21,201 nucleotides of DNA, taken from positions 1-21,201 of the forward strand of contig JAVHPX010000012.1 of the NCBI GenBank assembly GCA_036170795.1, given 5' to 3'. Origin of the DNA: UBA8515 sp036170795 (GTDB taxonomy: Bacteria; Patescibacteriota; Minisyncoccia; Phycocordibacterales; UBA9973). This document shows, piece after piece, positions 13,576 through 20,998 of the stretch (position 1 is the first letter of the stretch; every line of letters starts with the position of its first letter). The notes beneath the pieces are model-generated. The model ran no database searches, was not told the origin of the DNA, and worked only from the letters and a program-made list of their open reading frames with translations. The position numbers and the translations under genes were made by a program.

Positions 13576-14310
13576 ATGTATAAAAAAATAATTAAAAAAA
13601 TTTTAGGAAGTAATAATATTGGTAACGGAAATCAAAAAAATAGAGAATTTTGGTTAGAAAAAAAACTTCAAGAAATCCCCAAAGGTAGTTCATTACTGGA
13701 TGCGGGTGCAGGTGAATTACAATATAAAAAGTTTTGTAGTCATTTAAAATATACAAGTCAAGATTTTGGCGGTTACGATGGTTCTGGTAATAGCGAAGGT
13801 TTCCAAACGACAAAGTGGGACAACTCAAAATTAGATATAGTAAGTGATATTTCCTCAATACCTGTGGAAGATAATTCATTTGATGCGATAATGTGCATAG
13901 AGGTTTTAGAGCATATACCATACCCAAATGAAGCATTTAAGGAATTTTCTAGATTACTTAAAATTGATGGTAAATTAATTATCACTGCCCCGTTTTGTAG
14001 CTTAACCCACTTTGCTCCTTATCATTTCTCAACTGGTTTCAGTAAATACTTTTATGAAAAAATATTGAATGATAATGGATTTAAAATATTAGAAATAAGA
14101 CCAAATGGAAATTATTATGAATATTTGGCTCAGGAAACTCGAAGGATTCCTGATATCATTAATAAATATTCATCTTCTAAAATTAATATACTAGAAAAAA
14201 TATTGATTAAATTGGTATTAAAAATTTTGAATAAATATAATAAGAAAGATAGTGGTTCAAATGAATTACTATGTTTTGGATATCATGTATTAGCTGAAAA
14301 AATAAAGTAA
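13576..14310 (+). CDS. Class I SAM-dependent methyltransferase (Methyltransf_11 type)
   Basis: A 244-residue protein with motif I LLDAGAGE (40-47), an acidic post-I region (TSQDFGGYDG), VSDISSIPVEDNSFDAIMC (89-107) and EVLEHIPYP (109-117), then LLKIDGKLIITAPF (127-140). These are the ordered motifs of small-molecule methyltransferases. Its place between other glycan genes suggests methylation of a sugar or a chain-end cap; if the latter, it could provide the signal read by the Wzt C-terminal domain. The acceptor is not predictable. It starts 7 nt after the previous stop. Confidence 0.85.
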   Translation: MYKKIIKKILGSNNIGNGNQKNREFWLEKKLQEIPKGSSLLDAGAGELQYKKFCSHLKYTSQDFGGYDGSGNSEGFQTTKWDNSKLDIVSDISSIPVEDNSFDAIMCIEVLEHIPYPNEAFKEFSRLLKIDGKLIITAPFCSLTHFAPYHFSTGFSKYFYEKILNDNGFKILEIRPNGNYYEYLAQETRRIPDIINKYSSSKINILEKILIKLVLKILNKYNKKDSGSNELLCFGYHVLAEKIK

Positions 14311-14314
14311 AATT

Positions 14315-15130
14315 ATGAGTATGATTAAAATTTCAGTTGTAATACCTGTATGGAATGGTGCACAGACACTTGAGGCAACGATAAAAAGCTGTCTTGACCA
14401 AACACTGCCACCTATTGAAATACTTGTATGTGATGATGGTTCAACAGATACAAGCAAAGATATCGTACTAAAAATGGCAAATGAAAGAGTAGTCTGGGTA
14501 GCTGACGAACACAGTGGCAGTCCAGCTGGACCAAGAAATCGCGGGCTTTCTAGAGCCCAGGGTGAATGGATAGCATTTTGTGATAGTGATGATGAGTGGT
14601 TACCAACAAAACTTGAGAAACAAATATGCTTAGCCGAGATGTTAAAGTGCAGAGCAGTATGTACTAATGCATTTATAAAAATAAATGATAATGTTACGTC
14701 TAAGACAGTTTCCAATTGGAATAAAGAAAAAATTTCATTTAGAAATCTTTTGAATAGTAATAATATTGTATGCAGTTCAGTTATGATTCATTCATCAATT
14801 TACAAACAAATAAATGGATTTACTGAAACAGTTTTATATGGAAGTTTTGCAGATTATATATATTGGTTACGAGTATCAACTCTAACAGATTTCGCTTTTA
14901 TAAATGAGCCCCTTATGATCTATGATGACCATCCTCTTACAAGTATAAGGTCTTCATTTACAGACGGTAAATTATTAAAAGAAAAGTCTTTAGATAATTT
15001 TATTAATTGGGCAAAAGGACAAAAAAAAGTTAAATTATATTTATACATTTTGTATATAAAACTACACCTTGCAATAGAATGGGTTAAAAAATTATTACGT
15101 GATAAAATAAAGATATGTTACAAAAAATAA
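14315..15130 (+). CDS. Family 2 glycosyltransferase
   Basis: A 271-residue GT-A-fold enzyme. The N-terminus ISVVIPVWNGAQTLEATIKS (6-25) is the nucleotide-binding start of GT2; CDDGSTD (39-45) and FCDSDDEW (88-95, DxD-like metal site) follow. GSPAGPRNRGLSRAQGEWIA (68-87) is the usual linker. FADYIYWLRVS further on supplies the region of the catalytic base. It would add one sugar from a nucleotide donor to the growing glycan on the cytoplasmic face. The ORF overlaps the next gene by 16 nt. Confidence 0.92.
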   Translation: MSMIKISVVIPVWNGAQTLEATIKSCLDQTLPPIEILVCDDGSTDTSKDIVLKMANERVVWVADEHSGSPAGPRNRGLSRAQGEWIAFCDSDDEWLPTKLEKQICLAEMLKCRAVCTNAFIKINDNVTSKTVSNWNKEKISFRNLLNSNNIVCSSVMIHSSIYKQINGFTETVLYGSFADYIYWLRVSTLTDFAFINEPLMIYDDHPLTSIRSSFTDGKLLKEKSLDNFINWAKGQKKVKLYLYILYIKLHLAIEWVKKLLRDKIKICYKK

Positions 15131-15801
15131 TTAATAAAATCTGGGAGAAAAAAGTTGATCCAGCTAAAAATACTGATTGTACTCTATTCGAAGTAGATAA
15201 TTGGGTTATCTCTCGTTTTGTCATTAAAAAATTAATCCCCGTGGTTGGAATAAGCCCCTTCCCTTTAAGTGAACTTTGTTTACTCTCTTCATCTGTTTGT
15301 TATTTCAAACCAACTCATATCTTCGAATGGGGTACTCACATAGGAAAGTCTGCTCGAGTATTTCATGAGACAACAAAATACTTTAATATAGAAACCGTTA
15401 TACATTCAATAGACTTACCAGATAATATTCCCCACTCAGAACATCCTGGATTTAAGCGTGGCAAGTTAGTAAAAGGATTAAAAGATGTAATTCTACACCA
15501 AGGTGATGGACTAGATAAATCCCTAGAAATTATAAAAAATATTTCTGGGAACTTTAAACCTTTGTTTTATATAGATGGTGATCACTCTTATGAATCAGTC
15601 AAAAGAGAACTAATGGGCATAACAGAAAATGTACCCAATGCTATCATCTTACTTCACGATACATTCTATCAATCAGAAAAATCAAATTATAATATAGGTC
15701 CATTTAAGGCAGTTAGTGAATTACTTAACTCTCCTAATGTTCAGTACAAAAAGATTCAGCTTGATACTGGATTGCCAGGGATGACCTTACTATATAAGTA
15801 G
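15115..15801 (+). CDS. Methyltransferase-fold protein (Methyltransf_24-like)
   Basis: A 228-residue protein. IFEWGTHIGKSARVF (69-83) is a motif-I-like loop, followed by VIHSIDLPD (95-103), LKDVILHQGDGLD (122-134), FYIDGDHSYESV (151-162) and ILLHDTFY (178-185). The DGDHSYE and HDT elements are the metal-coordinating pattern of class I O-methyltransferases in the Methyltransf_24 / macrocin O-methyltransferase-like group, although cephalosporin-hydroxylase-like proteins share them. It is probably a sugar O-methyltransferase for the exported glycan. The start overlaps the upstream GT2 by 16 nt, implying translational coupling. Confidence 0.75.
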   Translation: MLQKIINKIWEKKVDPAKNTDCTLFEVDNWVISRFVIKKLIPVVGISPFPLSELCLLSSSVCYFKPTHIFEWGTHIGKSARVFHETTKYFNIETVIHSIDLPDNIPHSEHPGFKRGKLVKGLKDVILHQGDGLDKSLEIIKNISGNFKPLFYIDGDHSYESVKRELMGITENVPNAIILLHDTFYQSEKSNYNIGPFKAVSELLNSPNVQYKKIQLDTGLPGMTLLYK

Positions 15802-15815
15802 TATTTAAAAAAAAT

Positions 15816-16619
15816 ATGAATAAAATAGGAATCTTATACATTTGTACAGGGAAATATTCAATCTTTTGGAAAGATTTCTATTTGAGTATGGAAGAAAAGT
15901 TTATTGTTGATAGTGAAAAACATTATTTTGTTTTTACCGACAGTCCAGAAATTGCATTCGACAAGGAAAATCCACATATACATAAAATCTATCAAGACAA
16001 TCTAGGTTGGCCTAATAATACCCTAAAACGGTTTCATATATTCTTAAATCACGAGAAAGAATTTTCCGGAATGGATTACCTCTTCTTCTTTAATGCCAAT
16101 CTACTTGTATTAGAAAAAATAAGTAGCGAAGAATTCTTGCCAACTGGTAATGAAAAATTAGTTGCTACACTGCACCCTGGATTTTATAATAAAAATAGAA
16201 AAAAGTTTACATATGAGAACAATAAAAAATCTATTGCCTTTATCTCTAAAGATCAAGGGCAATATTATTTTGCTGGTGGACTAAATGGAGGAAAAGCCAC
16301 ATATTTTATAGAAGCAATGAAAGTAATGCGTGATAATGTGGATACTGATAAGAAAAATGGTATTGTCGCTAAGTGGCACGATGAATCACATTGGAATAAA
16401 TATTTAATTGATAGACAAGATTTAAAAATATTAGAACCTTCGTATCTATATCCAGAAGGATGGACACTCCCCTTTAATCAGATCATATTAATACGTGATA
16501 AAAACAGGTACGGTGGACACTCTGTTTTACGAAATGAAAAAATTAATAAATTAAAAATGTATTATATGAAAATTAAAGATATAATATATAAATTATATAA
16601 AAGAAATATTTCTGATTAA
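15816..16619 (+). CDS. Family 6 glycosyltransferase, ABO blood-group enzyme homologue
   Basis: A 267-residue soluble protein with motifs collinear with vertebrate ABO and alpha-1,3-galactosyltransferases: IGILYICTGKY (4-14), LGWPNNTLKRFHIFL (63-77), DYLFFFNANLLVLE (87-100), YYFAGGLNGG (150-159), NGIVAKWHDESHWNKYL (181-197) and LYPEGW (211-216). GT6 enzymes move Gal or GalNAc alpha-1,3 onto galactose, the ABO type needing an alpha-1,2-fucosylated acceptor. Vertebrate enzymes use a DxD metal site; here it is N93-A-N95, the change known in bacterial GT6 proteins that act without metal. There is no membrane anchor, as in other bacterial members. The gene ends the plus-strand cluster, 4 nt from the convergent GT2. 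Donor sugar is uncertain; small residues in AGG favour GalNAc only weakly. Confidence 0.9.
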   Translation: MNKIGILYICTGKYSIFWKDFYLSMEEKFIVDSEKHYFVFTDSPEIAFDKENPHIHKIYQDNLGWPNNTLKRFHIFLNHEKEFSGMDYLFFFNANLLVLEKISSEEFLPTGNEKLVATLHPGFYNKNRKKFTYENNKKSIAFISKDQGQYYFAGGLNGGKATYFIEAMKVMRDNVDTDKKNGIVAKWHDESHWNKYLIDRQDLKILEPSYLYPEGWTLPFNQIILIRDKNRYGGHSVLRNEKINKLKMYYMKIKDIIYKLYKRNISD

Positions 16620-16623
16620 TGAA

Positions 16624-17472
16624 CTACCAATTTTCTTTATAAAATTTAATTAGCCTATTTAATGAGAATTTAATTGGTGATTTTAATATAAATCCATATA
16701 TTATTATCCTAGCGTATGACCTTATTAGAGCCCCTAAATAATTGGGGTATTTATTTTTAAATTTATGTACTAATTGTAAATTTTTCTTAAACTGCTCTTT
16801 TTTATTGAGAGAACTTAAGCTCCCCTCTCTCTGAGTAAATCGGACAGCATAAATGGGCAGATTATGAAACATACCAATAGTCCCCAGTTTGAGCCAGAGG
16901 TCATAATCTTCAAGATGCCGAGTATTCTGCGATTCATCGTAGCCTCCAAATTTTAGTGCAGCATCCTTAGAAAATAACACGCTTGAATGCACAAAACAAT
17001 TTTTACCTAATATCTTACTACGTATTTCTGTATCGGACTGCGGAACTACGTACCTCAATAATTCCTTATTTTTTTCATCAACAACAATAACCCCCGTACC
17101 AACAAGAATGTGATCAGTATTCATTTCAAGGAATTCTACTTGCTTCTGGAGTTTATCTTTATCGCACCAAATATCATCATCATCTATACGAGCTATGTAT
17201 TCCCCTTTTGCTTCTCTTATCCCCTTATTAAGAGTCTTCTGTATACCTAGATTAACTTCATTCTTTAAATAAATTATTCTTTTATCATTATATACTCTTA
17301 CTATAGATTTAGTATTATCTATAGATCCATCATCTATTACCAATAATTCCCAATTTGAAAAAGTTTGAGATAGAACACTCTCAATAGCCCTTTTAATATA
17401 TTTTTCTCCGTTGTATGTGGGAAGTATTATTGATACTAAATTTTGCATATTCTTGTTTATATTTGTATTCAT
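16624..17472 (-). CDS. Family 2 glycosyltransferase
   Basis: A 282-residue GT-A enzyme. Motifs are VSIILPTYNGEKYIKRAIES (13-32), LLVIDDGSIDNT (43-54), EYIARIDDDDIW (91-102, with the DxD-type metal site) and HLEDYDLWLKLG (185-196), whose ED carries the probable catalytic base. An alternative start at the second Met (17448) would also keep the whole domain. It is on the minus strand, 40 nt downstream of the fucosyltransferase gene, so probably in the same transcript, and it converges on the GT6 gene. Confidence 0.92.
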   Translation of the reverse strand: MNTNINKNMQNLVSIILPTYNGEKYIKRAIESVLSQTFSNWELLVIDDGSIDNTKSIVRVYNDKRIIYLKNEVNLGIQKTLNKGIREAKGEYIARIDDDDIWCDKDKLQKQVEFLEMNTDHILVGTGVIVVDEKNKELLRYVVPQSDTEIRSKILGKNCFVHSSVLFSKDAALKFGGYDESQNTRHLEDYDLWLKLGTIGMFHNLPIYAVRFTQREGSLSSLNKKEQFKKNLQLVHKFKNKYPNYLGALIRSYARIIIYGFILKSPIKFSLNRLIKFYKENW

Positions 17473-17512
17473 TTGTTGATAAGAATTATTAGTATATTTG
17501 TATGTTTATCTA

Positions 17513-18403
17513 TTATATTCTTATCCATCCCTCTGGTATTAAATCATCACTATTAATACTTTCATCGACAAACCACTGCTTAGGAACTACTACTATCTTG
17601 TCTTTATATGGAGCTAGCCATGCACCCCACCAAGCAAATGAACTATTGGGAATGATAAAGTTACGGCATGCAGACATTAGAGCCATATGCCCTTCTGCTT
17701 TAACTCCTGCATATTCCTCACCTACAAATATTGTCGGGATTTCAAACTTCATATTCTCTTCGCACCATTTTGTATCATCAGAGAAAACGTAAATCTTGTC
17801 TATCTTCGTTAGACTTTTTATTTTCTCTATTCCTTTATCATAATAATCTTTTCCTACTATTTCATGGAAAGAGTTACCCACATAGTCTCCTCTCCTCACG
17901 TGGACACACAAAGAATTTTCATTTTTTATAACTTCTTTTAGATTTTCTATATGTGAAGGAAGTTTATTTTTCAAAGTAAAATCCCTACGAATAATGTCTG
18001 TAATACTTTCAAAATATTTAGGACTTTGCCAGTATCCATCTAGATACGCATCTACCCCAAGTTCTAAAATAGATGAATCAAAAGAGCAAACTTTTTTCTC
18101 TTTCCCGGGGGTAGATATTAATTTACGTCTGAAATAGTCTATATATCTCATAAATATTCCAAGATTATGTTTCCTGTATAAAAAAGGAATATCCTTTTTC
18201 GAAACAACATTCGCCTGAATATTAAAAACGTCTAAATCATAATTTCTAAATGTAAAATTCGCAAAGTTTGGTATAGGAGTACGATAAAACAAGAAAGTTA
18301 GGTCAAGTCCTAAAGGCACTCCATTCTTCACAGAAAGAGCCCTTCCTAGTGCATACTGGAACATTTGATTTCCCATTCCTCCTTGTAGTCTCGTGATAAT
18401 CAT
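17513..18403 (-). CDS. Family 11 alpha-1,2-fucosyltransferase
   Basis: A 296-residue protein with the GT11 signature: N-terminal ITRLQGGMGNQMFQYALGRA (3-22), the GDP-fucose-binding HVRRGDYV (168-175), IYVFSDDTKWC (204-214) and IIPNSSFAWWGAWLAP (250-265). GT11 enzymes transfer fucose from GDP-fucose, usually in alpha-1,2 linkage to galactose (FUT1/FUT2, WbnK, WbsJ, FutC). The product type is the H determinant, the acceptor for ABO-type GT6 enzymes; a GT6 gene lies 0.9 kb away on the other strand. No GDP-fucose biosynthesis genes are in the window. The start follows the epimerase remnant directly. Confidence 0.93.
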   Translation of the reverse strand: MIITRLQGGMGNQMFQYALGRALSVKNGVPLGLDLTFLFYRTPIPNFANFTFRNYDLDVFNIQANVVSKKDIPFLYRKHNLGIFMRYIDYFRRKLISTPGKEKKVCSFDSSILELGVDAYLDGYWQSPKYFESITDIIRRDFTLKNKLPSHIENLKEVIKNENSLCVHVRRGDYVGNSFHEIVGKDYYDKGIEKIKSLTKIDKIYVFSDDTKWCEENMKFEIPTIFVGEEYAGVKAEGHMALMSACRNFIIPNSSFAWWGAWLAPYKDKIVVVPKQWFVDESINSDDLIPEGWIRI

Positions 18404-18415
18404 TTATATATTGTT

Positions 18416-18737
18416 TTATTTTAGTTCCTTAATCCCCTCCTCTAAATTATACTTGGCTCCCATGTAAAACATACGGAGAAAGAGGGCTAGGTATCATACT
18501 CTCTACTATAGGTAGAGTATCTTGGTTGCCATACACAGCAAAAGAAGAAGCAAAGATGGGGAGAAGAGCTTCTCCATCTCTGATATCTAGCTTGTGCATT
18601 ATAGCTTTCGGATTGATATTCTCATCCTTGCCTGCAGATATATCGTCTATGATATGCATTTCGTGCCCCTCCTCTACAAGTGCATCGACAATATGCGACC
18701 CTATGAACCCCGCTCCTCCTGTAACAATTATCTTCAT
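18416..18737 (-). pseudogene. Decayed NAD-dependent nucleotide-sugar epimerase/dehydratase
   Basis: The N-terminus MKIIVTGGAGFIGSHIVDAL is the intact Rossmann start of GalE-like extended SDR enzymes. At residue 61-62 (DGEALLPIF then ASSFAVYGNQ) about 60 residues of the fold are missing, so the NAD-binding helix region jumps directly to the ASS(x)VYG catalytic segment; the YxxxK pair is also lost after SPLSPY. The frame ends at 18447, but the final residues of such a protein (GAKYNLEEGIKELK, stop at 18416-18418) remain in another frame. Two deletions therefore removed most of the gene. Original substrate cannot be told; UDP-glucose/galactose 4-epimerase is one possibility. Confidence 0.8.
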
Positions 18738-18752
18738 AATATTTTATATAAA

Positions 18753-19808
18753 TTATTTAATTAAGTAATTTTGAGTTGAAAAAAGATATTGTTCAATAAA
18801 AATTTTCTTCATTGATTCTAAAGAATTTTTCTCATAAAATACTATGATTGATTCTCTATAATTATTTTCATCGACACTGCGATAAGATAATGGGGCACAA
18901 TTTAAAGATAAAAGTATAGCATTACACAGCAAACGAGCTGTTCTTTTATTGCCATCTTCGAATGGTTGAATATATGAAATTCCAACAAGTAAAGTTAAGG
19001 CCTTGCTATAAGAATTAGCCATTTTATTTACTGCTTTATAAAGAGACTCTAATGCTTCATTAATCTGATACTTATTATCAAGAGGCTTATATTTAGTTCC
19101 TATAATACCAACTAACCCATTACGAATACCTTTAGACACATCTAGATCTAGAGTTAATAATTCATGTACTTTCTCTACAAAATTTGAGTTAATTCCGCTT
19201 TTATGAAGACTGTTTAAATTTTCCATAATAAAAGAAAAAGCCTTTTTATGATTTAAAATCATTGTCGTTTCATTCTTGGTCTTCCCTTCTCCAGGTACTC
19301 CCTCACGAATAAGTCTTTCTGTGTCTAGTAAAGTATAAGTATTGCCTTCAATTTTTGAGGACTTCCAAGATAATTCAATAATAAATCTTTCAAGTTCTTT
19401 TGCTTGAACTGTGGGTGTTATATCTTTGATATTTTTTTGATATTTTTTTGTAGCATTATCAAGTGTTTCTTTCTCTTCATTTGTAAAAATATTATTAGGA
19501 AATTTATCAAATAAAGAAAAGTTAAAAATACTACTACCACTTCGTATGTCGGGATCTGTTTCGTTATATTTAGAAGCATCAATGGGAGACAGTAAAATAC
19601 CTAAGGTAGTCTTCTCATATACAGTCGAACGACCCTTCCCTTTTCTCTCTAAATACTTCAATGCAACTAAGCATTCTAAATCTCTCTTAATTGTAATCAA
19701 GGATACCTTCTGCTCAAAAATTTTTAAAATATCAGAAGAAGATACTCCTTTTTCTTTTGGAAATTTCTCCAAAATATCAATTTGTCTTTTGTTTATTAAA
19801 TTAACCAT
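18753..19808 (-). CDS. Fic-family protein with N-terminal HTH, catalytic His replaced
   Basis: With the start at ATG 19808 the protein has 351 residues: a winged-helix-like N-terminus (NKRQIDILEKFPKEKGVSSS then LITIKRDLECLVALKYLERK), a helix with inhibitory-type motif SSKIEGN (150-156; SxxxEG), and the Fic core QPFEDGNKRTAR (281-292). Active Fic AMPylators have HPFxxGNGR; here His is Gln and the second Gly is Lys (the NKR form also seen in Doc), so adenylyl transfer by the usual mechanism is doubtful. The frame extends to a TTG at 19847 lying inside a palindromic operator, so 19808 is preferred. Possibly a regulator that senses or modifies a partner; it lies 74 nt or more downstream of the second Fic gene. 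Confidence 0.82.
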   Translation of the reverse strand: MVNLINKRQIDILEKFPKEKGVSSSDILKIFEQKVSLITIKRDLECLVALKYLERKGKGRSTVYEKTTLGILLSPIDASKYNETDPDIRSGSSIFNFSLFDKFPNNIFTNEEKETLDNATKKYQKNIKDITPTVQAKELERFIIELSWKSSKIEGNTYTLLDTERLIREGVPGEGKTKNETTMILNHKKAFSFIMENLNSLHKSGINSNFVEKVHELLTLDLDVSKGIRNGLVGIIGTKYKPLDNKYQINEALESLYKAVNKMANSYSKALTLLVGISYIQPFEDGNKRTARLLCNAILLSLNCAPLSYRSVDENNYRESIIVFYEKNSLESMKKIFIEQYLFSTQNYLIK

Positions 19809-19812
19809 ATAT

Positions 19813-19880
19813 TTAATCGTATCATTTATATGCCTTAATCGTATCAAAATGATACGATTAAGGCAAGTTTTTGATACGAA
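19813..19880 (-). promoter_or_regulatory. Nested palindromic operator of the first Fic gene
   Basis: Four copies of CGTATCA or its complement lie at 19818-19824, 19840-19846, 19850-19856 and 19872-19878. The inner pair sits in a perfect 16-bp inverted repeat (TGCCTTAATCGTATCA, 19831-19846 with 19850-19865). The outer pair is centred on the same point (19848) and offset by 22 bp, two helical turns. A TGATACGAT extended -10 (hexamer 19816-19821) overlaps the first half-site, 7 nt before the ATG at 19808. Autoregulation by the HTH of the encoded protein is a likely explanation. Confidence 0.65.
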
Positions 19881-19921
19881 TCCCTAGCTAGTCCAAATTT
19901 TCTCTTGGTTTAATATCTAGT

Positions 19922-20947
19922 TTAATTTTCAGTTAATATATAGTAAGTGGCCTTACCATTGCCCTGCTTTATAATGATGCTCTTATCTATCAATCTTTTA
20001 AAATCAAGTATCTGTGTTGAATGTGCACGATTTGTTATCTTGTTGTATTCACTTCTAGAAATTGACCCATTTTTCTTAATATATTCAATAATTACTTTTT
20101 CATAATCTGTTAACCTATTAGAAAAGATCGAACTCTTAAGTAATTTTTGAACACGAAGTAATTCATCGATAATCCCATCTGTAAAGTAAATAAGCCAATC
20201 CGTAAAATCAATAGTCTTTGCTATATCATAATAGTCTCCATACACACCAACCGATGAAAAGTATTTCGTAACGTTTTGATTATAATAATTTTCAAAACTA
20301 AATAATTTGAAAGTATCTAATCCCATACGTGCTAATAAGTATTTGGTTACTAGTCGAGATGTACGTCCGTTACCATCCATAAAAGTATGAATTATGACAA
20401 ACTGCTTATGAAAAATCCCAGCGAGAATTAATGGATCTATTTTATTATAATTTTCTTCTAGATATTTTATTAAATTTTCTGTCAATTCTAATACATCGTC
20501 TGCATTGGGAGGTATGTATGCAATTTTCCTTTTCCGCGGATCATTAACAACAACAGGATCAACTCTAAACTTTCCATTATTTTTCTCTCCGATAAGACCC
20601 TCTGTCACCATAGACTGAACAGTGCAAATAAATTCTTTAGTAATAGGTTTTGAATCATGTACAAATTTATCTAAATATAGAAGAGCTTTATTGTAATTTA
20701 ATATTTCTTTTTCTGTATCACGAACATGAGCAGGAGTATTCTTAAGTATCTTCCTTACATCAGTAAGAGGAATAGGGTTACCTTCAATACTCGTGGAAGC
20801 ATGGGCTGAAATAGCATAACTATCCTTTTCAAACTTTGCCAAAATAAGATCAGCAAATTTCTGATTGTTCAATTCACTAATCAAGTTTTTAATCCGAACA
20901 AGGTTATTTAAAAGAATTGTATTTAGTTGATATTTTGGTTCAAACAT
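19922..20947 (-). CDS. Fic-family AMP-transferase-like protein with C-terminal winged helix
   Basis: A 341-residue protein: N-terminal helices with inhibitory motif STSIEGN (51-57; SxxxEG, the intramolecular brake of class II Fic proteins), a Fic core with HTFMDGNGRTSR (187-198), which keeps the catalytic His, the acidic metal residue and GNGR anion-hole, and a C-terminal winged helix (about 277-338, LTDYEKVIIEYIKKNGSIS, then RAHSTQILDFKRLIDKSII). The DPRKRKIAYIPPNAD segment (136-150) forms the flap/target-docking region. It probably AMPylates a protein and may control its own promoter; the target is not predictable. The ATG at 20947 lies 6 nt after a consensus -10 box. Confidence 0.88.
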   Translation of the reverse strand: MFEPKYQLNTILLNNLVRIKNLISELNNQKFADLILAKFEKDSYAISAHASTSIEGNPIPLTDVRKILKNTPAHVRDTEKEILNYNKALLYLDKFVHDSKPITKEFICTVQSMVTEGLIGEKNNGKFRVDPVVVNDPRKRKIAYIPPNADDVLELTENLIKYLEENYNKIDPLILAGIFHKQFVIIHTFMDGNGRTSRLVTKYLLARMGLDTFKLFSFENYYNQNVTKYFSSVGVYGDYYDIAKTIDFTDWLIYFTDGIIDELLRVQKLLKSSIFSNRLTDYEKVIIEYIKKNGSISRSEYNKITNRAHSTQILDFKRLIDKSIIIKQGNGKATYYILTEN

Positions 20948-20982
20948 AGTCGTATTATAGTCGATTGATAGTCGAAAGTCAA
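20946..20982 (-). promoter_or_regulatory. Promoter with three 11-bp-spaced repeats for the second Fic gene
   Basis: TTGACT (20977-20982) and TATAAT (20954-20959) are 17 bp apart; the -10 ends 6 nt before the ATG at 20947. Three direct copies of CGACTAT (plus strand ATAGTCG at 20946, 20957 and 20968) with an exact 11-bp period cover the -10, the spacer and the start codon. One repeat per helical turn fits cooperative binding of a repressor on one DNA face. Confidence 0.7.
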
Positions 20983-20998
20983 ATTAATACCCTTCTCA

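Noticed and set aside
13592..13985. Minus-strand open frames inside the methyltransferase gene
   Set aside because: They are antisense shadows of a gene with clear SAM-methyltransferase motifs.
14290..14715. Minus-strand 141-codon open frame
   Set aside because: It is antisense to the conserved N-terminus of the GT2 enzyme.
16624..20947. Single operon from the second Fic gene to the GT2 gene
   Set aside because: All genes share the minus strand, but the first Fic gene has its own operator and promoter, and there is no direct evidence of readthrough; I did not call one operon.
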